The notes under the pieces are model-generated. The model was not told where the DNA came from and did not search any database. It saw nothing but the letters and a program-made list of their open reading frames with translations. The translations under genes and the position numbers were made by a program. Shown one piece after another: positions 49,215 to 61,011 of a DNA stretch of 64,000 nt. Every line of letters begins with the position of its first letter. The stretch's first letter is position 1. The stretch is from Mytilus edulis (taxonomy: Eukaryota; Mollusca; Bivalvia; Mytilida; Mytilidae): contig NC_092357.1 in the NCBI RefSeq assembly GCF_963676685.1, positions 64,590,958-64,654,957 on the forward strand. The letters run 5' to 3'.

Positions 49215-49909
49215 GTAAACTTGTACCATTAAACCTAGCAGATGTCATTGTGCCGAAATTGAGAATCATTGAAAACCCAAGTGAAATAGTTGACTTCCAT
49301 CCTCTTGTACAGTCGTCATCACCAGTATCATCACCATTAACAACAGCAGCAGCAGCATCTGCATCATCTTCATCAACCCAACAAAGTGAAGATATATTTA
49401 CATGTACTAATGATGGATGCACTGCATCTTTTAACTCCCATCAGGACTTTAACAACCATTTAATTCTGGACAACTGTGAAATTCATTCAGAAATAGTCAG
49501 TTAAGCAGATGTGCTGAAGACTAAATATGTTGACAAATTAGCAGAATCCCAAGTAAATTCAAAAGAAATTACTCTTACGGGAAACTGTGGTGAAATGGAA
49601 GGAGAACACCATCTATCTCGTGGTTGGGCAATAAAAACTGACAGAAAAAATTAGAGATTTAGTGACAATCAGAAGAAGTTTTTGATAGAAAGGTTTAACG
49701 TAGGACTTCAAACAGGGCATAAGGAAGACCCTGAAAATGTTGCCGTAGTTATGAGGAGCGTGAAAAAGGCAGATGGGACCAGAAGATTTTCAATTGAAGA
49801 GTTTCTCACTCCACAGCAAATAACAAGTTTTTTCTCTAGACACTGTAGAAAGAATGGAGCATTGAGGGAACAAGCAATTTCTGACATTGAGAGTTCTTTG
49901 CTAAACTGA
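49215..49909 (+). pseudogene. Exon 7, C2HC zinc finger and C-terminal block, two in-frame stops
   Basis: The acceptor TTTGCAG leads into GKLVPLNLADVIVPKLRIIE. A low-complexity S/A run (SSPVSSPLTTAAAASASSSS) follows. Then comes CTNDGC-x12-H-x5-C (from 49403), a finger with C2HC spacing. TAA at 49502-49504 and TAG at 49652-49654 interrupt the same frame, which otherwise continues through EGEHHLSRGWAIKTDRKN, IERFNVGLQTGHKEDPENVA and SIEEFLTPQQITSFFSRHCR to TGA at 49907-49909. The open frame beyond each stop shows that decay is recent. Confidence 0.85.
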
Positions 49910-51480
49910 TTGAACAGATACTCATGAATTTTTACTTTGAACTGTGTTAACTATAAATAGACAATGCCATTTTTTTCCCATGAAATTTAACACTAATGTA
50001 GAATCGACATTAAGACAAGTTTCAGGAATATCCTCCTAACCTTTTTTTTTTTAATAATTTGAAAACCTGAACATTTTTTATTTCTTCTTCAAGCTATATA
50101 GAATTTTGACTGAACTTTGAAACTATGTTACTATAAATAGATAAAAATCCTGGTCTATTGTTTTTATGAAATGTTCAACCTCAGAAACTTCCACCTAGAC
50201 AGAATTTACAGAAATATTCTACCCTTTTTGGGAGGGCTGAAGAACTTTGTAGACAAAAAACCTTAATAAATGGAATTTCAATCAAACTTCAGAACTAGGA
50301 CCCTATAAATTAGAAAAAATACCCATTCAATTTTTTTTCTGAAATATTCAACTGAAGTTACTTAACATTAAGGAAAGTTTCAGGAATGCATGCACTATCA
50401 TGTGGGATTTTTTTTAAGAATAATTTGAAAAAATAATAAAATTTTGCAGGAAAAAAACACCAAAATAGAATTTTGACCAAACTGTTAAACTATTCTAAGA
50501 TACTATTCTACAAAAATGATAAATTGGAAAAAAATATCCAATCCAATTGTTTTATGAAATGTTCAAGTTAAGGTTCTTGAACATTAAGTAGAGTTCAGAA
50601 ATACATGACCCTGTGGCCTTTTTCGAGAATAATTTGAAAAATAGTCAAAATTTAGATTTTTCCAGAAATGGAGTTATGCTTGAATTTCAGAACAATTTTT
50701 CTATAAAACAGAAAAAAATACCCAAACCAATTTTGTTTTAGAAAATTTCAATTTAATTTACTTCAACATTGAGCAAAGTTTCAGAAATACACTACCCTGT
50801 GGGGTTTTAAAAAAACAATTAAAAAAAATTGTAAAAATTTGGGTTTTCCAGAATCAAATTTTGCCTAAATTTCGGAATGATTTTTCAAAAAATAAGAAAA
50901 AAACTACCCAATCCATTTTTTTCTGAGATGTCCAACATAACTTACTAAAACATTAAGCAAAGTTTCAATAATACTCTACCTGTTGCTTTTTTTACAGGAT
51001 TATTTGAAAAAAGTAAAAATATGGGTTTTCCAGAATCAAATTTTGCCTCCACATTGGAACGATTTTTCTATAAACCGAGAAAAAAAATACCCAATTTAAT
51101 TTTTAGCAGAAATGTTCAACATAAGTTACTTTAACCCTCAGCAAAGTTTCAGAAATATGCTACCCTTTGGGTTTTTAAAAAAATATTTTGAAAATTGGTG
51201 AAAATATGGGTTTTTTCCAGATATTGAATTTTGTCTCATCTTCGGAATGATTTTTTTATAAATCCCCCAAATTACCCGATCCAATTTTTTAATAAATTCT
51301 TTAACATATATAAATGAAACATGATAGCAAGTTTTAAGATTTTTCTACACTGCAATTTTCTTGGAGAATAATTTGAAAAATGATGAAAATCACTTTTTTC
51401 CAGAAATGGAGTTTTGGAGAAAGTACCCTATTTAGATACCATTAAAAATTTTTTTTTATTGGACTTGACACTTTATACTT
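49910..51480 (+). repeat. Diverged tandem array, about 183-bp period
   Basis: The anchor GAAATGTTCAAC, or a close form, recurs near 49981, 50168, 50342, 50556, 50740, 50922, 51107 and 51293, mostly 182-187 bp apart, with outliers of 174 and 214. A second anchor (GGGTTTTCCAGAATCAAATTTTGCC type) recurs near 50841, 51023, 51208 and 51391. Eight to nine units are visible, all AT-rich and strongly diverged. The array starts immediately after the pseudogene stop codon and may represent its former 3' UTR or 3' flank. Confidence 0.8.
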
Positions 51481-51769
51481 TTTATTTTATAGTAACAGAA
51501 ATGCAGTTTATGAACATTAATGTCATTCAATACTTATTGTTTTGTATTTATGCTCTAAAATAAATGTTTCAAATTTGACAAAATCTTAGTATTTTTTCCA
51601 GAAAATGAGCAGAAATATCAAAAAATGGTTGCCCGTCACCCATGGCAACCATGAATTGAATTTAGAAAAAATAACTTAATTTTATAAATTAGTATTACTA
51701 AGCAAACATGTGATATGAATTTCAATTAATTCTGAGACATGCCATTTCTGAGAACTTTGATATCTCTTT
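51481..51769. other. Intergenic, nothing recognised
   Basis: No recognisable feature apart from a short AT-rich flank of the tandem array. Confidence 0.4.
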
Positions 51770-51960
51770 GACAGTTATGTAGAATTGCTCTTAAGTGTCT
51801 ATTTCAATTGATTCGATTAGTTTTTGTGAAAGATTTTAATTGATTTAGTCATCAAAAAACGCTCTGATTCGAGCTTAATAAAGAAAAATCTATCAAATAT
51901 GCCCCAAAACGTCATCTTGGGATGACCGTGAATGCAGTTACGGTTATCAGCTTTACCCTA
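51770..51960 (-). repeat. Diverged relative of the 34694-35026 MITE
   Basis: AAGTGTCTATTTCAATTGAT and GAAAAATCTATCAAATATGC match, in reverse complement, AGACACTT/ATCAATTAAAATAGA and GCAAATTTGATAGATTTTTC of the MITE at 34694. Ends could not be placed. Confidence 0.55.
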
Positions 51961-53159
51961 ATGAAGTATATAATGTTGTATGAATACCAATGATACAACT
52001 CTCAATCCAAGTCTGAATATGTGAAAATAAACCATTATAGGACTTCATCAATATAAGTAACGGTATATATTTGTTTAATAATCTATTACGTCATCTTTCA
52101 TCTGAAATTCTTATTTCAATTTGTATCATTATCTTATCACAAGGAATATTGATAAGTAATTTGAATACGACCCGCCAAGAAACAAATTAGTAGGAAAAAC
52201 GAATGAGACAAAACATATCATTAATTTAAGTTTAGCCGAAAGCGCCGTGGCTTAAAATGAAATTCGAAGATAAGAACCCAACGATATAGAAAACATTACG
52301 TAGAAATTTAAAAACTTTGCAATCCAATAATAAAAAAAAAAAAGAAATGCGAGAATCTCAGATAATTTGCATTGTAAAAGAAATCCTGATTGCGATACTA
52401 GTGGTAAATGTCTATGCGGTAATCATAATTAGTTGTTATTGATAACAAAAGGAACCGGATAGGGTTTGATAATTGATACATTCGTCTATAACTACTGTAA
52501 AACAAATGTATATGTCATAAATCAGGAATAATTGATATATGTTGTTGAATATTCGTTAAGAAAACAAAAAGCTCTTGTTTCAGTTGAATGACATTAAGCG
52601 TAAGTGTATTACATTTTGAACTATGTTGAAACTCTATATATAGAATATTATAATTTTACCCTAAAATCGGATGCCTTACTGGGTTGAAGCTATTCGTGCA
52701 TTGTATTTTAATTTCTTTGAATCTTAACATCAGTAAATTTAAATACAGATTTACGTCAGCAAAACAAAACTGTACTATCGAAAATAGCTCTAGGTAAAGA
52801 ACCACTAATTCAGGCCCGGTCGAAAAAAAAACGTACACGAAAGTAGTATATATTTTAAACAAAATAGTTCCTACGCATAGCTGTATCTTTGTCAATTGTG
52901 GCAATATTTGGGTAGTTGTAGTATCCATATAAAAGATTGGGGACTTGGGATCACTCAAGAATCCTTATTAAAAGTTTAATTTGAATAATAAAGAAGTTTA
53001 TTCAATTTTAGTAAAAAGGGCTCATTTCGACTATTGTTCAGATCAGACGTTCCTGGTTTGTTCTATCAAAATTCCGGGAACCAGTACGCTCTAATATGCA
53101 ATTAAAAGGTAGTTGCTTTTGTCAGCACAAGTCAAGGTAAGGTACAGTTTTGACATAAG
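51961..53159. other. Intergenic, no supported gene
   Basis: A minus-strand open frame of about 100 codons at 52656-52958 has no recognisable motifs. Confidence 0.4.
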
Positions 53160-54700
53160 ATAAGATAAAATAAGATTTTTTTTTAAGTCGGGTTACATGA
53201 AATACTACAAACATAAGCTCTGTAGCGCTTTTTGCCGACATTAATAACAATAACTACACATACAATATTAAGACATATAGGACGTATACAGCACACACAA
53301 TAGCCAATATAGAGACAGGTATATGGCATAAGTCATGTAAGTAAAAGCAAAGTTTATATATATAAAAGCAAGCACAAGCAATTAAAGCACTGAACTAGAT
53401 TATAAGCACATGCAAAGCAGACAAATAAATAAGCTTAACTAGTTCTAAAAGTAGCATGAAAAACATAAAAAAAATCATCCCCCAAAAATCATACTTTTAA
53501 ACTGGTTCAGGTTCGACTACTCACGTATCGAGTCAGGTAGCTCATTCCAGAGTGTAGCTCCAGCATACATTAAGGAGTGAAGTCCAAATTGTGTTGTTCA
53601 CACCTGTGGTACTTCAACCTTCTGTTGCTTTCTAAGAGAGGAAGATACATTTTTAAAATTAATCATATCATGGAGATACACTGGTGACTCTCTTTTAAAA
53701 ACTTCTATTGCCATTATACGTAGACGTCTTATTTTTAAAGAAGGTAAACCAGATTTTAACAGAAGAGTTGCATAGACACTATTAACATCTTCATATATGA
53801 ACCTGGAGGCACGTTCTTGTATTTTTTTTTTTTTTTTTTTAGTGTTATCCTCCCCACAAAAATGCCAAACAACAGGACAATTGTTGAAATTTGACATAAT
53901 ATATAAGAATGATAAATAGTTTACTATCCCAATTTAGATAGATGTTTCCCAATTCTTTTTAGTACATTTTACTGCCTTGATGCCTTTTTGCATATTTTAG
54001 AAATATGTGTTTTAAACTTGAAATGATAATCTATAGTCACTTCCAGGAGCTTTACCTCAGTGCCACATGAAATTTCATTCCCGTCCAAATTGGATTTAAA
54101 ATACCCATTTTTAGATTTATTGCCAATGGCAATAGCTTGAAATTTATCCGGATTAGCAAACAAATCTATTAAAACTTCACTTTCTTTTTCAAAGATTAAA
54201 CTAATCCGTTAAAGTCTGGTCCTGAGTGTGACAATGTGTTATCATGTGCATAGTTGTACAACTCATTTTCATTTACAAAATTGATAATGTCGTTTATAAA
54301 AATATTGAAAAACTCGAAACCCAATATTGAGCCCTGCGGTACACCGGTATAAATGTTTTACCAGGTGCTAAAATATGCACCCACTTCAATATTTCTGTTC
54401 GACAGATAGTTGTCGATAAGTTTAAGTGCCTCATTTGTCAAGCCATATGCCTTCAACTTTAATAACAGTAAAGGTAGGCAGTCAAAGGTCTTCGAAAGTT
54501 CCATAAGAACAGCCGTAATAATTTTTTGTAGACTGCTCTTTGCCGGTCCTCAATGACGTTTAAAAGTGCTGTATAACAGCCATATTCAGGTCTAAAAGCT
54601 GAAAAAGAAGGATGGAAAATCTTACTAAAATATTTTATTAGTTGCTGGTATATGGCCCTTTCGAAGAATTTTGACACCTCCGGTAGTATGCCAACAGGTC
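53160..54700 (-). mobile_element. Decayed LINE with RT, catalytic motif mutated
   Basis: On the minus strand, RT blocks occur in order: SKFFERAIYQQLIKYFSKIF (about 54670), a conserved fingers region, YTGVPQGSILGFEFFNIFIN, then YAHD at 54241-54252 where active enzymes have YADD. NPDKFQAIAIGNK and EVKLLEVTIDYHFKFKTHIS follow. The C-terminal part is VVWHFCGEDNTKKKKKKIQE, RASRFIYEDVNSVYATLL and SPVYLHDMINF (53897-53598). Several frameshifts and stops separate the blocks. A poly-A run (poly-T at 53821-53840) expands the Lys stretch. The 3' end is probably the TCTTAT-type repeat around 53155-53180. No ORF1 or endonuclease part is present, so the copy is 5'-truncated. Confidence 0.85.
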
Positions 54701-55089
54701 CGTAGTTTCATACCTCTAGCTGACACGAAAGAACTGTCACTTTATTTGAACATAAGACAAAAAAGCAATTAATGTTTGACATTGCAGAATTTTGCATGAA
54801 AAAGCAATGGGGCTATTAATTAGTGGATTTATACCTAAAGAAAATTAAACCGTTTTGCATTTTTTTTTATACGAAATACAAAATACGAAATATTTCATTA
54901 TAGAAAGCTCAGTTATGAACATTATCATTAAAAGCATAGATACAACATAAAATAACATTTAAACAATCTTACCTAAAATTATTACTACACAAGTATCAAA
55001 GTATATGTGTTCCAAGGGGAGTAACTCTAGTGTAAAAAATATAAGTAATCATTTTACATTATAAGCAGCAAATAAAAATTTCATACTTA
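54701..55089. other. Spacer between LINEs
   Basis: The sequence is AT-rich. Part may be the 3' untranslated end of the upstream LINE at 55090-56935, but no tail could be identified. Confidence 0.35.
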
Positions 55090-56935
55090 TATTTTAAGTA
55101 AAAAACACATGTTTATGTACTAAGCTATAATTTTACATACTTCAGTGTCTGCATTACTTAACAACCACATAAACTGAGAAACATTAGTTGAGGAATAAGT
55201 AAAGTTTTTTTTTAACAGTTGTAGCTCATCTCCAACCAAATTTACAGTTCTTACAAATCCTGTTATCTATAAGAGTTTTTGGTATAGTGTATTTAACAAT
55301 TTCAATATGAAGTTTATGACTGCTGGTTCTGAACCTTGCCATACTTACTCTATCATTATCATTATTTACAACAGATAAATATTTTTGAAATTTAAAAATA
55401 TTCTTCAATAATCTATATGTTCTCAACTTATTACTTGTTTGTAATTGCTGAGACCACTGTTTTTTTCTTCAAATTTACACGTAAGACACTTTCTTAATAC
55501 TAACAAAAAAAACATTTTTAATAGATTTTGGATTCTTATAAAAGTGTGACAATCCATATTCATTCAAAATACATTTAATACAACTAGGCCATCATAGTTA
55601 GTTAATATCTATCATAGTAATATTTTCAGCTAATGCTTCTAACAGTACAGCATCTTTAGGTTTATCATTATATAATCTAATCCAGTACTTAACCATTGAC
55701 ATAATAATATCAATATATAATGGAAAACGGCATAGCTCACCATACAATGCCAGTTTACATGTTTTTCTATTTACTTTCAGCAATTTTCAGAACATATTAA
55801 GATTAATCTTTTCAATTGGTACAGTATTAAAAATCTGGTCAAATATATTTTCACTTATATTTATTATTACATATTATTACATATTATTACATTTTATTAC
55901 ATTTTCTGGAGTCAAACATGTCTAAAATTTCAGAAGCATACAGTACAACTGGTTTTACAGTTTGATCAAATATAAATGTAAAATTTTGAATGTCAGAAGG
56001 AGTATTTGTAAATATATTAGTCAATTTAAAAAATGCCTTCTGACCTCTTGAATTTAGGTCATTGAGGGCACACTTGAAACTTCCATTCAAACTAAATATA
56101 ACAAAGAAATATTTATATTTATAACCAGACTCAATACTCTTGTCGTTTATATAAATTTTCTAGATATCATTCGTCCACTTTTATTAGATATCATCACTCT
56201 AGATTTATCATAATTTATTTCAAGCCCCCAATTTTCACAATAGTTATAAACCTTGTTCATAAGATTATGTAACCCTTTAGCTGATTCTGATACAAGGAGT
56301 AAATCATCTGCATACAATAAACTAGTAAGGAACTGTGATCCAAGTGATACAGGACAACACGAAGTATTAAATGACTTAGTTAGGTCATCAATAAATACAT
56401 TAAAAAGACTTGGACTAAGATTGTCCCCCTGGAACACACCATCACTAGATAAAACCTCTGAGAGTGAAGAATTATCTAATTTAACTATAAGCTCTATATT
56501 GCTATACATGGATTTCAGTAAGGATAAAACATTTCCAACCACCACTGCTTTTATTAATTTGAATAAAAGTGCAGGGTGTAGGACAGAATCAAATGCCTTT
56601 CTAAAATCAATAAAACAGAAATATACTATTTTGATTATTTGAATATTTATCCAGAATAGTCTTTAATTTAACAATATGATCTGATGTTCTACAATCTGGT
56701 CTAAATCCAATTTGTTCATCTGACATGATACAATAAAGTTGTAAAAACTTTTCAAATCTGGAATTTAAATTAGAGTTAAAGAGCTTTGACAGGCAACTAG
56801 TAACGGTAATGCCTCTATAATTATTTGGTTCAGCGGGATCCCAAATTTAAAAATATGAAAAATGTAACCTCTTGACCATTTTTTGGGATAAATACCTGAA
56901 TCCAGGACTAAATTAAACAATTTTGTTGTGTACGT
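55090..56935 (-). mobile_element. Decayed LINE/RT fragment, different clade
   Basis: Minus-strand reading gives DPAEPNNYRGITVTSCLSKL (about 56830), MSDEQIGFRPDCRTSDHIVK, FIDFRKAFDSVLHP, SSDGVFQGDNLSPSLFNVFI and SLLYADDLLLVSES. The YADD at 56303-56314 is intact. Downstream are LNGSFKCALNDLNSRGQKAF, QTVKPVVLYASEI, then RKTCKLALYGELCRFPLYID, WIRLYNDKPKDAVLLEALAE and FRTSSHKLHIEIVKYTIPKT before ICKNC. These blocks match a widespread endonuclease-reverse-transcriptase type, perhaps RTE- or I-like. Frameshifts at about 56640, 56147 and 55880 and several stops mark it as dead. The endonuclease is missing; the 5' edge meets another repeat near 56940. Confidence 0.85.
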
Positions 56936-56949
56936 CTGCTATACATTGG

Positions 56950-57275
56950 CTAGAGTAATGCTGGGAGGGTTGAGATCTCACAAAACATGTTTCACACCGC
57001 CATATATTTGCGTCGGTCCCAAGTCAGGAGCCTCTGGCCTTTGATGGTCTTGTATGTTTTTTTTTAGTTCTTTATATCTTGTTTATGTTTTGGAATTTAG
57101 TGTGATGTCTATTTCTACCTAACTAGTACACAATTTTATTAACTTTCTAGCTGAGTACAACCTAGTTCCGGATGTGGAATGTTCATTCTGTTTTGAAGAT
57201 CCATTGGTGGCTTTCGGCTGTTGTCTGCTCTTTGGTCGGGTTGTTGCCTCTGGCATATTCACCATTTCCCTTTTT
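56950..57275 (+). repeat. Mussel interspersed repeat (GGTCGGGTTGTTG type)
   Basis: The order GGGTTGAGATCTCACA, CGTCGGTCCCAAGTCAGGAG, CCTCTGGCCTTTGATGG, GAAGATCCATTGGTGGCTTT, CGGCTGTTGTCTGCTCTTTG and GTCGGGTTGTTGCCTCTGGC matches a repeat I know from many Mytilus transcripts. It is a strong clue to the organism. Confidence 0.8.
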
Positions 57276-57572
57276 GATTTATAAAGACATATATTAATAC
57301 CGATGGTTTTTGAATGTTTCAAATATTAAGCTTGCATATTCAAAGTAAACCAAATTTGAATTGCTTTTATTGTCAACAAATTGGATAGCTACATAACTTC
57401 TTGTTTCTCTGTCTGGAATCCGGATCTAATGCTCATAACTTTAAAATTAAGTAACAAACATTTAGAAAAAAAAGAGCTATCTATAAATAAAGAATAACGA
57501 TACTCACACGATGATTCCAAACTTGTCCTTTTTTTTTTATTCAGATGGAAATGACTTAAGGCAATCCGAAAA

Positions 57573-57611
57573 ATGAAGATAAACAACTTATTTACGATTA
57601 TGTTGATGCAG
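57573..57611 (+). CDS. Possible first exon with start of signal peptide
   Basis: ATG at 57573 opens MKINNLFTIMLMQ, a basic-then-hydrophobic start, and the frame ends at CAG|GTAAGT, a full consensus donor. Such short signal-peptide exons are common in genes for secreted proteins. No following exon was linked; the Cys-rich exon at 61012 needs phase 1 whereas this ends in phase 0, so another exon would be required. Low confidence. Confidence 0.2.
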
Positions 57612-57954
57612 GTAAGTTCTGTAATGTTTTAATAGTTCAACGAATACGTGTTGTCTTCTGAAGTAAGACAAATTTCAGTCCGATTTCAAATGTAATAATT
57701 GACATATAACAACGTCATTGGTCTACTGCCTCCTATCAAATAATGATTTAGATTGTAGAAGAGAGAGCAATATATAGTTACCTATGCAATAGATTAATGA
57801 AGGCATAGTATATATGACAATCAACCAAAAGTATCTCGACCACATTTATAATACTTTACCGTATATTGTCCATGCAATGCATAGTGTTTTTCCAAAACGT
57901 CATGATTAGAATTATAAATAGTATAATGGATTGACACGTATTAGTACTAGTCTC
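57612..57954. other. Intergenic or intronic, nothing recognised
   Basis: No recognisable feature here; it could be intron if the candidate exon at 57573 is real. Confidence 0.3.
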
Positions 57955-59221
57955 TATAGACGTTTTTATACGACCGCAAAAATTAAAAATGTTTTGGTCG
58001 TATATTGGTTTCGCTTTGTCGTCGTCGTCGTCGTCCACAGACATTTGGTTTCGCACTTTTATTTTAGTGAAATTGAATAGAAATCTATGAAATTCAAACA
58101 GAAGGTTTTTGACCATAAAAGAAAGGTTGGGATTGATTTTTGGTGTATTTGGTCTGAACAGTTTAGGAATAAGGGACCAAAAAGGCCACAAATAAGAATT
58201 GTTCTTGGTTTTTGCACAATAACTTAAGTAAAAGATAAGAGAAATCTATGAAAGTTTAACTTAAGGTCTATGAACACCAAAGGAAGGTTAGGATTGATTT
58301 TGGGAGTTTTAGTCCCAACAGTTTAAGAATTAGGGGCCAAAAACAGGTCCAAAATAAGCAATTTTCTTGATTTTTGCATAATAACTTTAGTAAAGTTAAT
58401 ATAAATCTATTAAATTTTAAAACAAGGTTTATAACCACAATAGGAAAGTTTTGATTGATTTTGGGAGTTTTGGTCAAAAGTGAATTAGGGGCTAAAAGGG
58501 GCCAAAATTAAACTTTGTTTGATTTCATCAAAAAATTAATAATTGGGATTCTTTGATATGCCAAATCTAACCGTGTATTCAAGAAATATAAGATTGCAAA
58601 GTATTGTGCCATAGGAAGAAATCTTCAATTGCAGAGTATTGTACAATAACAAGAAATCTTCAATTGCACAATATGGTGCAAAAGCAAGAAATTTTCATTG
58701 CACAGTATTGTCACGTTTTCAAATTGGTCTACATTAAGGTCAAAAGGGTCAAAAATTAAACATGTTAAACTTTTTTGATTTCAACATAAAAGGAATATAT
58801 GGGGTTCTTTAATATGCTGAATCTAACCATGTATTTAGATTTTTAATATTTGGGCCCGGTTTTCAAATTGGTCCATATTGAGGTCTAAAGGGTCTAAAAT
58901 TGAACATTATTTAATTTCTTAAAAAAATTAATTTTTGGGGTTCTATGACATATGTATGATATGTTGAATCTAACAATATATTTATATTTTGGATATTGGA
59001 CCATGCTAGGTAAATGTCCAATTTTAAAATTTTTGAGTTTTTAAGTTAAAGTTCGAAGACCACATTCACTCTGTGTCAAAAACCTATGTTGTGTCAACTA
59101 TTTAATCACAATCCAAATTTAGAGCTGTATCAAGCTTAAATGCTGTGTCCATACTTGCCCCAACTGTTCAGGGTTCGACATCTGCGGTCGAATAAAGCTG
59201 CGCCCTGTGGAGTATCTGGTT
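57955..59221 (+). mobile_element. Mussel dispersed element with TACGACCGCA termini and internal repeats
   Basis: The left end reads TACGACCGCA (57969-57978), followed by GGTCGTA, giving a terminal hairpin, and a GTC microsatellite. The right end TGCGGTCGA (59183-59191) is near-complementary to the left end. Inside are at least three imperfect units of about 160 bp (GAAATCTATGAAATT ... GGGATTGATTTTTGG), then short repeats of about 40 bp (AAGAAATCTTCAATTGCA) near 58610-58710, then a second pair of about 150 bp (TTTCAAATTGGTC). I recall this as one of the most abundant Mytilus repeats. It has no coding capacity; class unresolved. Confidence 0.8.
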
Positions 59222-61011
59222 ATATGTTTTTATTATGTTTTCCTAGACACGATTTTTTCAATCTATTGTAGACGAGATGCTTGTTAAGTCTATTTTTTAT
59301 CATGTGATTAGTTTATTATCAAAATAAAATATTCTTTGGGCAATGTTATTTTGAATGGTTATCCATCTTACAATGAATTTGATACTGATATTCATTTGAT
59401 GATATTACAAAAATGTAACACATGCTATAACACGTATTTCTATCTACTTATACACACTTTAGGTCAATCGTCATGTTGATAATACTATCATGACATTGCC
59501 TAAAATTAAGAAAAAATATCGGTATTTTGTTTTTTATTTTACTTTTCAGTATAATAGCCATGGTTTTATATCTAATATCTGGAAAACAAGCACACGGACC
59601 TATATATTTCCCCCCTCTTTTGGTTCCTTATTAATCCCCCTATCAATATATATTAATGTTTTGAAAAGCTTGTTATTTTGAAACTTCGTAGTGAACTTCC
59701 TTAAGCTCAATTTGCTTTGCCAACGGAAATCACAATGATTTTTAATGTCCTTACCAACTAATATATACAACTTAAAAGAATTATTTGATTGTATGTGTCT
59801 GTCTTATTATCTGTGTAAAACCTCATTTTCAATTTTCATTTTGAATAAGTTGCTATCAGCATTTTTTTGGAAAAAGGGATATTTCTAATAAATATTCAAA
59901 TGCAAAGCAAAAGGTATTAAACTATAAGTAATAAGACTGATATACGTGTGATAAAAGCATAACAACCGAAATAAAAGTGTTCTGTTAGTTTATACAACCA
60001 CGTGAACTTAGGCATTTTTGCGAAAATAGTAAAATTGGGAAATTGCCAAATTTTCAAGAGTAATCTGTCCTTGTTTACCTTCATTTTTTTTATGGCAGAT
60101 ATGGCTATGAAAAGGATCTAGCATTATGGTTTACATACGAAGCAACTTTTGTTGATAATATCTTTATTATCACATTAAATGTGTTTCAAAATATGCTGTT
60201 TTTTGTATTTTTTATTGGTTTTCGTTTGAAAATCGATAAATTTAAAGTGGCGCCACTGCAGCTCAGATATATAAATCAGACTAAAAGTTATTATGTATTT
60301 ACAATATATATGGTGAGGTTAACCTACGAACAAGATTTCATAAAGATTTGCCAATGTTGATTCCGGACTGTTTTGCATGGTTTTTTCATGGACAGGCTCT
60401 TAAGTGAGGACGAATATCAAATTATTAGTTGTTTTCTTCCTAACAATCAACAACAATGATTCCATAAATTTGAATTTCAAGCACCGTTTTTTTCAAACTA
60501 GAAACATTTTGTACGTTGCATTGTATAGGAATGCGCTGACAGTGGTGTGTCTCCTTTCGTATGACTTTATTATATTTGAGTATTTTATTGATTATATTAA
60601 AATACGGACATGATATTCGAAGTATAGTGAGCTTTGATTTTTTTAAATACTTAAGATCCAAGTATCACTGAAGAGACATTGTTCGTCGCTATATGCATCT
60701 GCTATCGAACAATTGGCACAGTGTACGCTTTTACTGTAAGGCCGTTCCTATCAGAGAAGCAAGATATAGCTAATAAATATACCAAGATAATATAATAAAA
60801 CATCTAAAAGACATACATGTGTTTATCCAAAAACAAATTGAGGTTGATGATTCAAAGATATATGATTCCTTCACAAAATTTTTTCAATACAATGCAAACT
60901 AACAATACAAATACAATTTCAATATCGGGTTTATACAGATCCACACAACCTCAGATTGTTTATCCGGTTAAAAGTTTTAATATTTTCCAAAGGTTATTAG
61001 TCAGACGTTAG
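59222..61011. other. Intergenic, nothing recognised
   Basis: No exon or known repeat was identified; short frames near 59490, 60404 and 60817 lack support. Confidence 0.4.

Larger units (their letters stand above)
41996..49909 (+). pseudogene. Multi-exon transposase-like zinc-finger gene, inactivated
   Basis: At least seven exons with GT-AG borders and matching phases join into one protein-like reading. In order: an acidic N-terminal region, a conserved domain (ILSVLSTTLSFQ ... FLDFITSSHIIKDLPFGE), a Cys/His cluster, an RNase-H-like segment with LDWAMKFLP and LWSDNAGCY, a C2HC finger, and a C-terminal FxxEEFLTPQQITSFFSR block. This architecture matches an uncharacterised family I recall as multi-copy in corals, Hydra, molluscs and fish, probably derived from a DDE transposon; the name is not known to me. 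In-frame stops at 42077, 42913, 49502 and 49652 and a stop plus frameshift at 48538 prevent a full product. The splice sites and long frames between lesions suggest recent decay. Sequencing error is a less likely alternative because there are several lesions. Confidence 0.85.

Noticed and set aside
52656..52958. Minus-strand 100-codon frame as a membrane protein
   Set aside because: Hydrophobicity follows from base composition and no motif or exon border supports it.
56253..56642. Plus-strand 129-codon frame
   Set aside because: It is the antisense shadow of the minus-strand reverse transcriptase with an intact YADD.
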